NCBI RefSeq assembly: GCF_030209435.1
Contig: NZ_JARVRX010000022.1
Coordinates: 1-55,603, forward strand
Direction of reading: 5' to 3'
Length of the DNA stretch: 55,603 nucleotides
Source: Mycolicibacterium sp. lyk4-40-TYG-92
GTDB taxonomy: Bacteria > Actinomycetota > Actinomycetes > Mycobacteriales > Mycobacteriaceae
Shown here: positions 39,752 through 46,968 of the stretch, piece by piece
Layout: each line of letters opens with the position of its first letter
Position numbering within the stretch: position 1 is the stretch's first letter
Notes under the pieces: generated by a model
Seen by the model: only the letters and a program-made list of their open reading frames with translations
Databases searched by the model: none
What the model was told of the DNA's origin: nothing
Translations under genes and position numbers: made by a program

Positions 39752-40438
39752 CTAGCGCAACAGGTCAGGTCTTCTTTCCCGCGTCCGTTGCAGGCCCTGT
39801 TCGCGGCGCCAGGCGGCGACCTTGGCGTGGTCGCCCGACAGCAGCACCGGCGGCACCTCGAGGTCACGCCAGACCGGTGGCCGGGTGTAGCTCGGCCCCT
39901 CCAGCACTCCCCCGACGTGCGCCGAATGCGAATCATCTTGGTGCGACGCCGGATTGCCCAGGACATCGGGCAGCAACCGGACAACGGCTTCGATCATCAC
40001 GAGCGCCGCGGACTCGCCGCCGGGCAGCACGTAATCACCGATCGACACCTCTTCGACCCGCATGCGCCGGGCGGCGTCGTCGGCCACCCGCTGGTCGATG
40101 CCCTCGTAGCGGCCACAGGCGAACACCAGGTGCTTCTCAGTCGTCCACCGGTGCGCGTGTTCCTGTGTAAACAACCGGCCGGCCGGCGTCGGGACCACCA
40201 GAACCGTTTCCGGCGTGCAGATTTCGTCGAGGGCGGCGCCCCAGATGGGCGCTTTCATCACCATGCCCGGTCCCCCGCCATACGGGGAGTCGTCGACCGA
40301 CTTGTGGACGTCATGCGTCCAGTTCCGCAGGTCGTGCACACCGAGCTGGACGGTGCCGTTGGCGATGGCCTTCCCCGGCAGGGACTGCTGCAGCGCATCG
40401 AGATACGCCGGGAAGATGGTGACGACGTCAATCCGCAT
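39752..40438 (-). CDS. trmD: tRNA (guanine-37-N1) methyltransferase
   Basis: 228 residues. TrmD methylates G37 next to the anticodon using SAM and prevents +1 frameshifting. Start MRIDVVTIFPAYLD is typical; the deep trefoil-knot SAM site is seen in FACGRYEGIDQR and EEVSIGDYVLPGGESAA; the catalytic region PYGGGPGMVMKAP is present. It is the last gene of the rpsP-KH-rimM-trmD operon, 5 nt after rimM, and converges on the lipoprotein gene with 31 nt between stops. Confidence 0.97.
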   Translation of the reverse strand: MRIDVVTIFPAYLDALQQSLPGKAIANGTVQLGVHDLRNWTHDVHKSVDDSPYGGGPGMVMKAPIWGAALDEICTPETVLVVPTPAGRLFTQEHAHRWTTEKHLVFACGRYEGIDQRVADDAARRMRVEEVSIGDYVLPGGESAALVMIEAVVRLLPDVLGNPASHQDDSHSAHVGGVLEGPSYTRPPVWRDLEVPPVLLSGDHAKVAAWRREQGLQRTRERRPDLLR

Positions 40439-40443
40439 GGATG

Positions 40444-40971
40444 TCAGTCCATCTCGAGCAGGCCGTCGGGGGGATCGATCTCCACCAGACCGTCGGCCAG
40501 CGACACCGTCGGCACCATCTGGGTGACGAACGGCACCAACACCTCGGCACCGGGTTCTGTTCGGATGGAGAGCAATTCGCCGCCGGGAGTGTGCAGCACC
40601 TCGGTCACCACACCCACGTCGACGCCGTCGACGGTGCGGACCTTGAGGCCCTCGAGCTGGTGATCGTAGAACTCGTCGGGCTCTTCGATGGGCGGCAGAC
40701 TGGCGGAGTCCACCAGAAATAGCGTGCCGCGCAACGCATCTGCCGCATTGCGGTCGGCCACACCCTCGAGACGCACGAGCAGCCGGCCGCCGTGCTCGCG
40801 CATCGATTCGACGACATAGGTGCGTTCGGGACCGGGATTTCGGGCTCCCGGTTTACCACGCAGCGATGATCCCGGCGAGAAACGCTCGCCGGGATCATCG
40901 GTACGTACGTCGACGACAACCTCGCCGCTGATGCCATGCGCCTTGATGACGCGGCCGACCACGAGGTCCAT
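40444..40971 (-). CDS. rimM: Ribosome maturation factor RimM
   Basis: 175 residues. RimM binds S19 and helps 30S maturation. N-terminal RimM domain opens with LVVGRVIKAHGISGEVVVDVRTDDP and the C-terminal PRC-barrel begins near residue 100 (DEFYDHQLEGLKVRTVDG) and ends with the conserved PFVTQMVPTVSLADGLVEIDPPDGLL. Coupled to its neighbours: 2 nt after the KH gene and 5 nt before trmD. Position equals Rv2907c. Confidence 0.96.
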   Translation of the reverse strand: MDLVVGRVIKAHGISGEVVVDVRTDDPGERFSPGSSLRGKPGARNPGPERTYVVESMREHGGRLLVRLEGVADRNAADALRGTLFLVDSASLPPIEEPDEFYDHQLEGLKVRTVDGVDVGVVTEVLHTPGGELLSIRTEPGAEVLVPFVTQMVPTVSLADGLVEIDPPDGLLEMD

Positions 40972-40973
40972 AT

Positions 40974-41216
40974 TTACTGGTCGGTGTCCACCACGTCGAC
41001 GCGGATGCCGCGGCCGCCGATACCGGCGACCAGCGTCCGCAGCGCGGTGGCAGTGCGGCCGCCGCGCCCGATGACCTTGCCCAGGTCGTCGGGGTGCACG
41101 TGCACCTCGACGGTACGACCGCGGCGACTGGTCACCATGTCGACCCGGACGTCGTCAGGGTTGTCGACGATCCCGCGGACCAGGTGCTCTACGGCGTCGA
41201 CGACGACACTGCTCAT
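40974..41216 (-). CDS. KH-domain RNA-binding protein (KhpA-like)
   Basis: 80 residues, a single type II KH domain. The GxxG RNA-binding loop is IGRGGR in LGKVIGRGGRTATALRTL. Start ATG overlaps the rpsP stop by four bases (ATGA). KhpA proteins bind RNA together with KhpB and influence growth and cell division in other Gram-positive bacteria. The small gene between rpsP and rimM is conserved across actinobacteria (Rv2908c in M. tuberculosis). Confidence 0.94.
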   Translation of the reverse strand: MSSVVVDAVEHLVRGIVDNPDDVRVDMVTSRRGRTVEVHVHPDDLGKVIGRGGRTATALRTLVAGIGGRGIRVDVVDTDQ

Positions 41217-41698
41217 TCGGCGGGCGCTTCGGCCTCAGATGCAGAAGCCTCGGTGTCGGCGGCAGGGGTCTCGGCGGCCGCCTCAGCAGCCTCTTCCTTC
41301 TTGTCCTTGCGCTTCTTCAGCGTCACGGCCTCGCCACCGGGGGCGGCGTCGGCGTTGGCCAGCGCGGCGTTGAACAGGTCCAGCTTGGACGGCTTGGGCT
41401 CCTTGACCTTCAGGGTGCCCTCGGCGCCCGGCAGGCCCTTGAACTTCTGCCAGTCACCGGTGATCTTCAGCAGGGCGGCGACCGGCTCGGTCGGCTGTGC
41501 GCCGACGCCCAGCCAGTACTGCGCGCGCTCCGAATCGATCTCGATCAGGCTCGGCTCTTCCTTCGGGTGGTACCGGCCGATGACCTCGATGGCGCGGCCG
41601 TCGCGGCGGGTGCGCGCGTCGGCGACGATGATGCGGTACTGGGGGTTGCGGATCTTGCCAAGCCGGGTGAGCTTGATCTTGACAGCCATGTTCTGCAC
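41213..41698 (-). CDS. rpsP: 30S ribosomal protein S16
   Basis: 161 residues; ATG 41698 gives MQNMAVKIKLTRLGK, and ATG 41689 (MAVKIKLTR) is the more usual start of S16. The core (about 90 residues) has IRNPQYRIIVADARTRRDGRAIE and ERAQYWLGVGAQPTEPV. A charged, Ala/Glu/Lys-rich C-terminal tail of about 60 residues follows, which is normal for actinobacterial S16 and probably disordered. AGGAGAA lies upstream. First gene of the rpsP-KH-rimM-trmD operon; the 165 bp upstream hold its promoter. Confidence 0.96.
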   Translation of the reverse strand: MQNMAVKIKLTRLGKIRNPQYRIIVADARTRRDGRAIEVIGRYHPKEEPSLIEIDSERAQYWLGVGAQPTEPVAALLKITGDWQKFKGLPGAEGTLKVKEPKPSKLDLFNAALANADAAPGGEAVTLKKRKDKKEEAAEAAAETPAADTEASASEAEAPAE

Positions 41699-41863
41699 TT
41701 CTCCTGATGATTGCCACGCTGCAATTCAGCGACTCAGGCGGATTGCCCGGTCCGGTCTTGCCTCACGTGTGTGACTGCCGCGCGGCGCATTGAACGAGTC
41801 GCGGACAGACAGCCGACCATTCTGCCAGAGCAGCTGCGACCGGCCCAAATCCCGTGGGCGGCG

Positions 41864-42328
41864 CTAGACCACCCGGTCGAAGCACTTGGTCTCGACGCGG
41901 CGCGTCATGCGCCACCCCTCGGCGGTACGGACGAACTCGTCCTCGTACCAGAGACCGCAGAACAGCACCTGGGGCTGCGCGTCGGCTTCGGCCGAGCCTT
42001 GCCCCGTCGCTTCGCTCGCCCCGGTGGGCAGCACCATCGGGTTGAAACAGATGGTGCGCGATTTCGCGGTGTCACCGGTGATGGTGACGTCGAAATTGCC
42101 GAGCATGTGCGCGTAGGCCGGGAAATTCGGCAGCACCTGCGCCAGCCATTCCTTGACCTCGGGGAAATGTCCGTCGATGCCGCCCATCGCCCGGTAGTCG
42201 ATGTAGGCATCGGGTGTGAAAACCCGTGCCAGATCGTCGAATTGACGGGTGTCGATGGCCGTCGAGTAGGCGACCAACAGCTGTTGGATTTCCAGACGGT
42301 CCGAGATCTCTTCCAGACTCAGCATCAT
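41864..42328 (-). CDS. SnoaL-like (NTF2 fold) protein
   Basis: 154 residues from ATG 42328; ATG 42325 is equally possible. The SnoaL_4-type fold is seen: an N-terminal helix (EEISDRLEIQQLLVAYSTAID), FDDLARVFTPDAYIDYRAMGG and RTAEGWRMTRRVETKCFDRVV. Members include ketosteroid isomerase-like enzymes, dehydratases and hydroxylating-dioxygenase partners; the active residues cannot be assigned. It occupies the position of Rv2910c. A much longer in-frame opening toward the left-hand carboxypeptidase promoter is rejected because it overlaps that gene. Confidence 0.82.
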   Translation of the reverse strand: MMLSLEEISDRLEIQQLLVAYSTAIDTRQFDDLARVFTPDAYIDYRAMGGIDGHFPEVKEWLAQVLPNFPAYAHMLGNFDVTITGDTAKSRTICFNPMVLPTGASEATGQGSAEADAQPQVLFCGLWYEDEFVRTAEGWRMTRRVETKCFDRVV

Positions 42329-42382
42329 CCGATTGAACACCACCGGACCGTCGCCGAGACGACACCGTCCAGGTTCGGCCAG

Positions 42383-42397
42383 TAGGCTGCTGGCTCC
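42383..42397 (+). promoter_or_regulatory. -10 box of the first D,D-carboxypeptidase gene
   Basis: TAGGCT (42383-42388) ends 9 nt before ATG 42398. The mRNA is leaderless or nearly so. No other strong element is seen in the 69-bp divergent gap. Confidence 0.42.
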
Positions 42398-43276
42398 ATG
42401 GGAAGGTTCGCAACCGCCGTCATGGCGACCCTGACGCTCGTGTTCCTCGTCGCGCCGCCGGTGGCGGCCGCCGACCCCGACATCCAGCCGGTCGGCACCG
42501 TGCAGATTCCGGCGGGGCCGGCCCCGGCCTGGATCGTCGCCGACATGGATTCGGGCCAGATCCTCGCCGGGCAGGACATCGACCTGCGCCATCCGCCCGC
42601 CAGCACCATCAAGACGCTGCTGGCGCTGACCGCGCTCAGTGAGCTGCCGAGCCTGGACGCGACCGTGGCCGGCACCGTCGCCGACACCCAGGTGGAGTGC
42701 AACTGCGCCGGCATCGTCCCCGGCCACGTCTACACCGCCCGTCAGCTGTTGGACGCCGTGCTGCTCGCCTCGGGCAACGACGCCGCCAACGCCCTGGCCG
42801 ACATGATCGGCGGCTACGACGTCGCCGTTGCCAAGATGAATGCCAAGGCCGCCGCGATCGGCGCCGTCGACACCCACGCCGCCACCCCGTCGGGCCTCGA
42901 CGGCGCGGGCGGTTCGGGCTGGACCACACCCCGGGACCTGGCCATCATCTTCCGCGCCGCGATGGCCAACCCGTACTTCGCGCAGATCACCGCGCAGCCC
43001 GCCGCGACGTTCCCCGGCAAGAACGGCAACGAGCAGATCGTCAACGAGAACCAGCTGCTGCAGCGGTACCCGGGCACCATCGGCGGCAAAACCGGCTTCA
43101 CCAACGCCGCCAAGAAGACTTACGTGGCCGCCGCCGACCGCGGCGGACGCCGGCTGGTCATCGCAATGATGTACGGCCTGGTCCACGAGGGCGGCCCGAC
43201 CTACTGGGATCAGGCCGCGCAGCTGCTGGACTGGGGCTTCGCGCAGGACCGCTCGGTCAGCGTCGGCTCGCTCTAG
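42398..43276 (+). CDS. D-alanyl-D-alanine carboxypeptidase, class S11 (first of a tandem pair)
   Basis: 292 residues. A signal peptide (residues 1-25, cleaved after Ala-Ala-Ala) exports the protein. Active-site motifs of penicillin-binding S11 enzymes are complete: STIK (Ser69, Lys72), SGN (125-127) and KTGF near 230. The enzyme trims the terminal D-Ala of peptidoglycan stem peptides. The C-terminal beta domain (PBP5_C) found in longer members is absent, and no C-terminal membrane anchor is evident. It resembles M. tuberculosis DacB2 (Rv2911c), which sits at this position. The second copy follows 75 nt downstream. Confidence 0.93.
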   Translation: MGRFATAVMATLTLVFLVAPPVAAADPDIQPVGTVQIPAGPAPAWIVADMDSGQILAGQDIDLRHPPASTIKTLLALTALSELPSLDATVAGTVADTQVECNCAGIVPGHVYTARQLLDAVLLASGNDAANALADMIGGYDVAVAKMNAKAAAIGAVDTHAATPSGLDGAGGSGWTTPRDLAIIFRAAMANPYFAQITAQPAATFPGKNGNEQIVNENQLLQRYPGTIGGKTGFTNAAKKTYVAAADRGGRRLVIAMMYGLVHEGGPTYWDQAAQLLDWGFAQDRSVSVGSL

Positions 43277-43337
43277 CCCGAAAACAACCGATACCCGACC
43301 GGAATCTCGGCGCGAGCTGATCGCAGCCTGGAGTCCG

Positions 43338-43351
43338 TAGCGTCGGCGCTC
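43338..43351 (+). promoter_or_regulatory. -10 box of the second D,D-carboxypeptidase gene
   Basis: TAGCGT (43338-43343) ends 8 nt before GTG 43352. The second copy may therefore have its own near-leaderless promoter and not depend only on read-through. Confidence 0.42.
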
Positions 43352-44185
43352 GTGCGCAAACTGTTCACGGCGACCGCGCTGGCACTCGGCGCGATTCTGG
43401 CGGCGCCGCTCGCAACACCCTTCGCGACGGCCGAACCCACCGGGCAACCCACGGGCGCACAGGCATTCGCCAACGGCCCGGCCAAAGCGTGGCTGGTCGC
43501 CGACCTCGACACCGGCCAGGTGCTGGCGTCACAGGATCCGGGCGGCTCATACGCGCCGGCCAGCACCATCAAGCCGCTGCTGGCCATGGTGGTCCTGGAC
43601 AACCTGCGTCCGGATGCCCTGGGACGCGCCAACGAGTCGCACACCAAGGTCGAGTGTTCGTGCGTCGGGCTCAAACCCGGCCAGGTCTATTCGGTGCGCC
43701 AGCTCCTGGATGCGCTGCTGATGGTGTCGGGCAATGACGCCGCGAACATGCTGGCGGACATGCTCGGCGGCCAGCGCGTCACGGTGGCCGCCATGAATCG
43801 CAAGGCCGCGGCGCTCGGCGCCCGCAGCACCCGCGCAGGTTCACCGTCGGGGCTCGACGGACCCGGCTGGGAGTCGATCACCACACCGCGCGATCTCGGG
43901 GTGATCTACCGGGCGGCGCTGACGTATCCCGTGATCGCCGAGATCTTCCGGCAGACGTCGGCTCAGTTTCCCGGCAAGACCCTGACCAGTCAGAACGAGT
44001 TGCTGACGGGATACCCGGGTGATGTCGCCGGCAAGACCGGCTACACGGACCGGGCCCGCAAGACCTACGTGGGCGCGGCGCAACGAGGTAACCACCGGCT
44101 GGTCGTGGTGCAGATGTACGGCACCGGCGATCTCTACCCGCAGGCACGGCAGCTGCTGGACTGGGGTTTCAGCCAATACGCCTGA
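43352..44185 (+). CDS. D-alanyl-D-alanine carboxypeptidase, class S11 (second of a tandem pair)
   Basis: 277 residues from GTG 43352. Signal peptide, then STIK (Ser71, Lys74), SGN (126-128) and KTGYTDRARKTYVGAAQRG. Same layout as the preceding gene, with matching blocks such as ASTIK, VECxCxGxxPGxVYxxRQLLDA, SGNDAAN and RxLxxxQLLDWGF. The two diverged after a tandem duplication or were acquired separately. Compared with the first copy the signal peptide, the loop after KTG and the C-terminal end differ, so they may act on different substrates or conditions. It converges on the amidohydrolase with 1 nt between genes. Confidence 0.93.
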   Translation: MRKLFTATALALGAILAAPLATPFATAEPTGQPTGAQAFANGPAKAWLVADLDTGQVLASQDPGGSYAPASTIKPLLAMVVLDNLRPDALGRANESHTKVECSCVGLKPGQVYSVRQLLDALLMVSGNDAANMLADMLGGQRVTVAAMNRKAAALGARSTRAGSPSGLDGPGWESITTPRDLGVIYRAALTYPVIAEIFRQTSAQFPGKTLTSQNELLTGYPGDVAGKTGYTDRARKTYVGAAQRGNHRLVVVQMYGTGDLYPQARQLLDWGFSQYA

Positions 44186-44186
44186 G

Positions 44187-45251
44187 TCAGTAGACCTGGC
44201 CGCGCAGCATGACCAACGTGGGGTGGTCGAGCACGCCCGGCAGCCGCGGGTCCTCGGCGTAGCAGACGAGATCGGCCGAGGCGCCGTGCTCCAATCCCGG
44301 ACGCCCCAACCACTTTCGCGCATCCCAGCTGGCGGCGCCCAAGGCGTCCGTCGGGCTCAGTCCCACCCGGCCGAGGGCGGCAACCTCGTCGGCGATGCGG
44401 CCGTGGGCGATCATGCCGCCGGCATCGGTACCGGCGTAGATGGGTATGCCGGCCTCGTGGGCGGCACCGACGCGCTGCGGGCACGTCGCGTACAGATCGC
44501 GCATGTGCTTGGCATAGGTCGGAAACTTGGCCGCCTTCTCGGCGATCCCGGGGAAATTCTCGATGTTGATCAGGGTCGGCACCAGCGCCGTGCCGTGGGC
44601 GAGCATCAGCTCGATGATGTCGTCGGTGATCCCGGTGCCGTGCTCGATGCAGTCGATGCCGGCGTTGATCAGCCCCGGCAGCGCGTCCTCGCCGAAGACG
44701 TGCGCCGTGACCCGGGCACCGGCCGCATGAGCGGCGTCGATGGCCTGGCTGAGGACGTCGTCGGACCACAACGGCGCCAGGTCCCCCACGCCGCGGTCGA
44801 TCCAGTCGCCGACCAGTTTGACCCACCCGTCACCGCGACGGGCCTGTTCGGCGACGTACTGCGGCAGCTGCGACTCGTCCTCGATGTCGATCGGCAGGCC
44901 GGGCAGGTAACGCTTGGGCCGGGCCAGGTGCCGGCCCGCCCGGATGATCCGTGGCAGATCGTCACGGTCGTCGAAGCTGCGGGTGTCGACCGGCGATCCG
45001 GCATCGCGCAGCAGCAGCGCACCGGCCTGCCGCTCGGTCTCGGCCTGCCGCTCGGCCTCGTCGGGCTCGACGGCGCCGCCCGGCCCGATACCGACGTGGC
45101 AGTGCGCGTCGACCAGGCCGGGGATGATCCAGCCGCCGTCGAAGATCGTCTCGGCGCCGGCGATCGGCTCGGCCGACAGCACGCCGCTGTGTATCCACCA
45201 CTGCACCTCGTCGCCATCGGGCAATCCCCGACCGCGAACGTGCAGCGCCAC
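44187..45251 (-). CDS. Amidohydrolase family protein
   Basis: 354 residues. A metal-dependent TIM-barrel hydrolase: HCH at residues 50-52 after GLVDAH, a Lys in VKLVGDW that may be carbamylated, His in VTAHVFGED and IEHGTGI, and Asp in IYAGTDAGG. This matches the imidazolonepropionase/dipeptidase-like amidohydrolase superfamily. Position equals Rv2915c, upstream of which ffh ends 5 nt away, so it is cotranscribed with ffh. Substrate is unknown. The M. tuberculosis pknI gene and its neighbours between dacB2 and this gene are absent. Confidence 0.88.
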   Translation of the reverse strand: MALHVRGRGLPDGDEVQWWIHSGVLSAEPIAGAETIFDGGWIIPGLVDAHCHVGIGPGGAVEPDEAERQAETERQAGALLLRDAGSPVDTRSFDDRDDLPRIIRAGRHLARPKRYLPGLPIDIEDESQLPQYVAEQARRGDGWVKLVGDWIDRGVGDLAPLWSDDVLSQAIDAAHAAGARVTAHVFGEDALPGLINAGIDCIEHGTGITDDIIELMLAHGTALVPTLINIENFPGIAEKAAKFPTYAKHMRDLYATCPQRVGAAHEAGIPIYAGTDAGGMIAHGRIADEVAALGRVGLSPTDALGAASWDARKWLGRPGLEHGASADLVCYAEDPRLPGVLDHPTLVMLRGQVY

Positions 45252-45256
45252 GACGG

Positions 45257-46834
45257 CTACTTCTTCGGGAACTTCAGCTGCGACAGATCGAAGTCGGCAA
45301 GACCCGGCGGCAGCTCGTTGAGCCCCTGCGGCATGTTCGACAGGTCCGGGAAACCGCCCGGCAGCGCGCTCGGATCCAGGCCGAACGGATTGGCCGGCGC
45401 CTTCGGCGCCGTCGGGCCCCGGCCACCCTTCCGGCCCTTGCCCGCCTGCTTGTTCTTACCCTTGGCGGCCTTACGAGAGTTCTTGCGGCCGAACGGCATT
45501 CCCATCTGACCGGCCATCTGCGACATCATCTTGCGGGCTTCGAAGAAGCGGTCGACGAGCTGGTTGACCTCGGCCACCGTGACACCGGAACCGTTGGCGA
45601 TGCGCAGGCGCCGCGAGGCGTTGATGATCTTCGGATCGGACCGCTCGGCGGGGGTCATGCCGCGGATGATGGCCTGGATGCGGTCCAGGTGGCTGTCGTC
45701 GACGGCCGCGAGGGCGTCCTTCATCTGACCGGCGCCCGGCAGCATGCCCAGCAGGTTCCCGATGGGACCCATCTTGCGGATCATCAGCATCTGCTCGAGG
45801 AAGTCCTCGAGCGTCAGTTCCCCGGAGCCGATCTTGGCGGCGGCCTCTTCGGCCTTCTTCTGGTCGAAGACCTGCTCGGCCTGCTCGATCAGGGTGAGCA
45901 CGTCGCCCATGCCCAGGATGCGCGAGGCCATGCGGTCCGGGTGGAAGACGTCGAAGTCCTCGAGCTTCTCGCCGGCAGACGCGAACAGGATCGGCGCACC
46001 GGTGACCTCACGCACGGACAGCGCGGCACCACCGCGGGCGTCGCCGTCCAGTTTGGTCAGCACGACACCGGTGAAGCCGACACCCTCACGGAAGGCGTTG
46101 GCGGTGGTGACGGCGTCCTGACCGATCATCGCGTCGAGGACGAACAGCGTCTCGTCCGGCTTGACGGCGTCACGGATCGCGGCGGCCTGGGCCATCAGTT
46201 CCTCGTCGATACCGAGGCGGCCGGCGGTGTCGACGATCACGACGTCGAAGTGCTTGGCCTTGGCCTCGGCCAGACCCGCGGCCGCGACCGACACCGGGTC
46301 ACCGGTGGTCATCTGGTCGATGGTCACGCCGTCGGGCGAGACCCCCGGGTGCGGCGCGAAGACGTTGACGCCCGCCCGCTCACCGACGATCTGCAGCTGG
46401 TTGACCGCCCCCGGGCGCTGCAGGTCACAGGCCACCAGCAGTGGGGTATGTCCTTGATCCTTAAGCCACTTCGACAGCTTGCCGGCGAGGGTCGTCTTAC
46501 CGGAACCCTGCAGACCGGCGAGCATGATGACCGTCGGCGGCGTCTTGGCGAACGCCAGCTGGCGCGTCTCGCCGCCGAGGATGCCGATGAGCTCCTCGTT
46601 GACGATCTTGACGACCTGCTGCGCCGGGTTCAGCGCACCGGAGACTTCGGCGCCCTTGGCCCGTTCCTTGATCCGGCCGATGAACTCGCGCGTGACCGGC
46701 AACGACACGTCGGCCTCGAGCAGGGCCAGGCGGATTTCGCGGGCGGTGGCGTCGATATCGGCGTCGGTCAGCCGGCCCTTGCCGCGCAGACCCGACAGCG
46801 CACCGGTCAACCGGTCGGACAGGGATTCAAACAC
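45257..46834 (-). CDS. ffh: Signal recognition particle protein Ffh
   Basis: 525 residues from GTG 46834; the longer frame upstream is not supported, and this start gives the length of the M. tuberculosis protein. The NG GTPase domain has G1 GLQGSGKTT at 107-115, DTAGRLGIDEELM and TKLDGDARGGAAL. The M domain is methionine-rich (MLMIRKMGPIGNLLGMLPG), followed by a Lys/Gly/Pro-rich tail. Ffh binds signal sequences and the SRP RNA and meets FtsY at the membrane. A TAGGCT box (minus, 46847-46842) ends 7 nt before GTG, which indicates a leaderless mRNA. Confidence 0.97.
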   Translation of the reverse strand: MFESLSDRLTGALSGLRGKGRLTDADIDATAREIRLALLEADVSLPVTREFIGRIKERAKGAEVSGALNPAQQVVKIVNEELIGILGGETRQLAFAKTPPTVIMLAGLQGSGKTTLAGKLSKWLKDQGHTPLLVACDLQRPGAVNQLQIVGERAGVNVFAPHPGVSPDGVTIDQMTTGDPVSVAAAGLAEAKAKHFDVVIVDTAGRLGIDEELMAQAAAIRDAVKPDETLFVLDAMIGQDAVTTANAFREGVGFTGVVLTKLDGDARGGAALSVREVTGAPILFASAGEKLEDFDVFHPDRMASRILGMGDVLTLIEQAEQVFDQKKAEEAAAKIGSGELTLEDFLEQMLMIRKMGPIGNLLGMLPGAGQMKDALAAVDDSHLDRIQAIIRGMTPAERSDPKIINASRRLRIANGSGVTVAEVNQLVDRFFEARKMMSQMAGQMGMPFGRKNSRKAAKGKNKQAGKGRKGGRGPTAPKAPANPFGLDPSALPGGFPDLSNMPQGLNELPPGLADFDLSQLKFPKK

Positions 46835-46918
46835 GGGGTTAAGCCTAACCGCAGCGCCCGTCGCCGGTACTTCGGCACCACCGTGCCCTTGACACGGTGA
46901 CGTCCCGGCGCGCAGTAT

Positions 46919-46950
46919 TTCATCACACGATGAATTCATTACCTGATGAA
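46919..46950. promoter_or_regulatory. Two abutting 16-bp operator-like repeats upstream of the FAD monooxygenase
   Basis: TTCATC-ACAC-GATGAA (46919-46934) is followed directly by TTCATT-ACCT-GATGAA (46935-46950). Each has 6-bp arms around 4 nt. ATTA-rich DNA continues to 46956. The ribosome-binding site GAGGAG (46957-46962) follows 6 nt later. This fits a MarR/TetR-type repressor binding as two dimers. Confidence 0.68.
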
Positions 46951-46968
46951 TTAATTGAGGAGTCTGAG

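Noticed and set aside
42329..43447. Long in-frame extension of the SnoaL-like protein toward the carboxypeptidase genes
   Set aside because: It would overlap the signal peptide and active site of the carboxypeptidase on the other strand, and ATG 42328 gives the normal family length.
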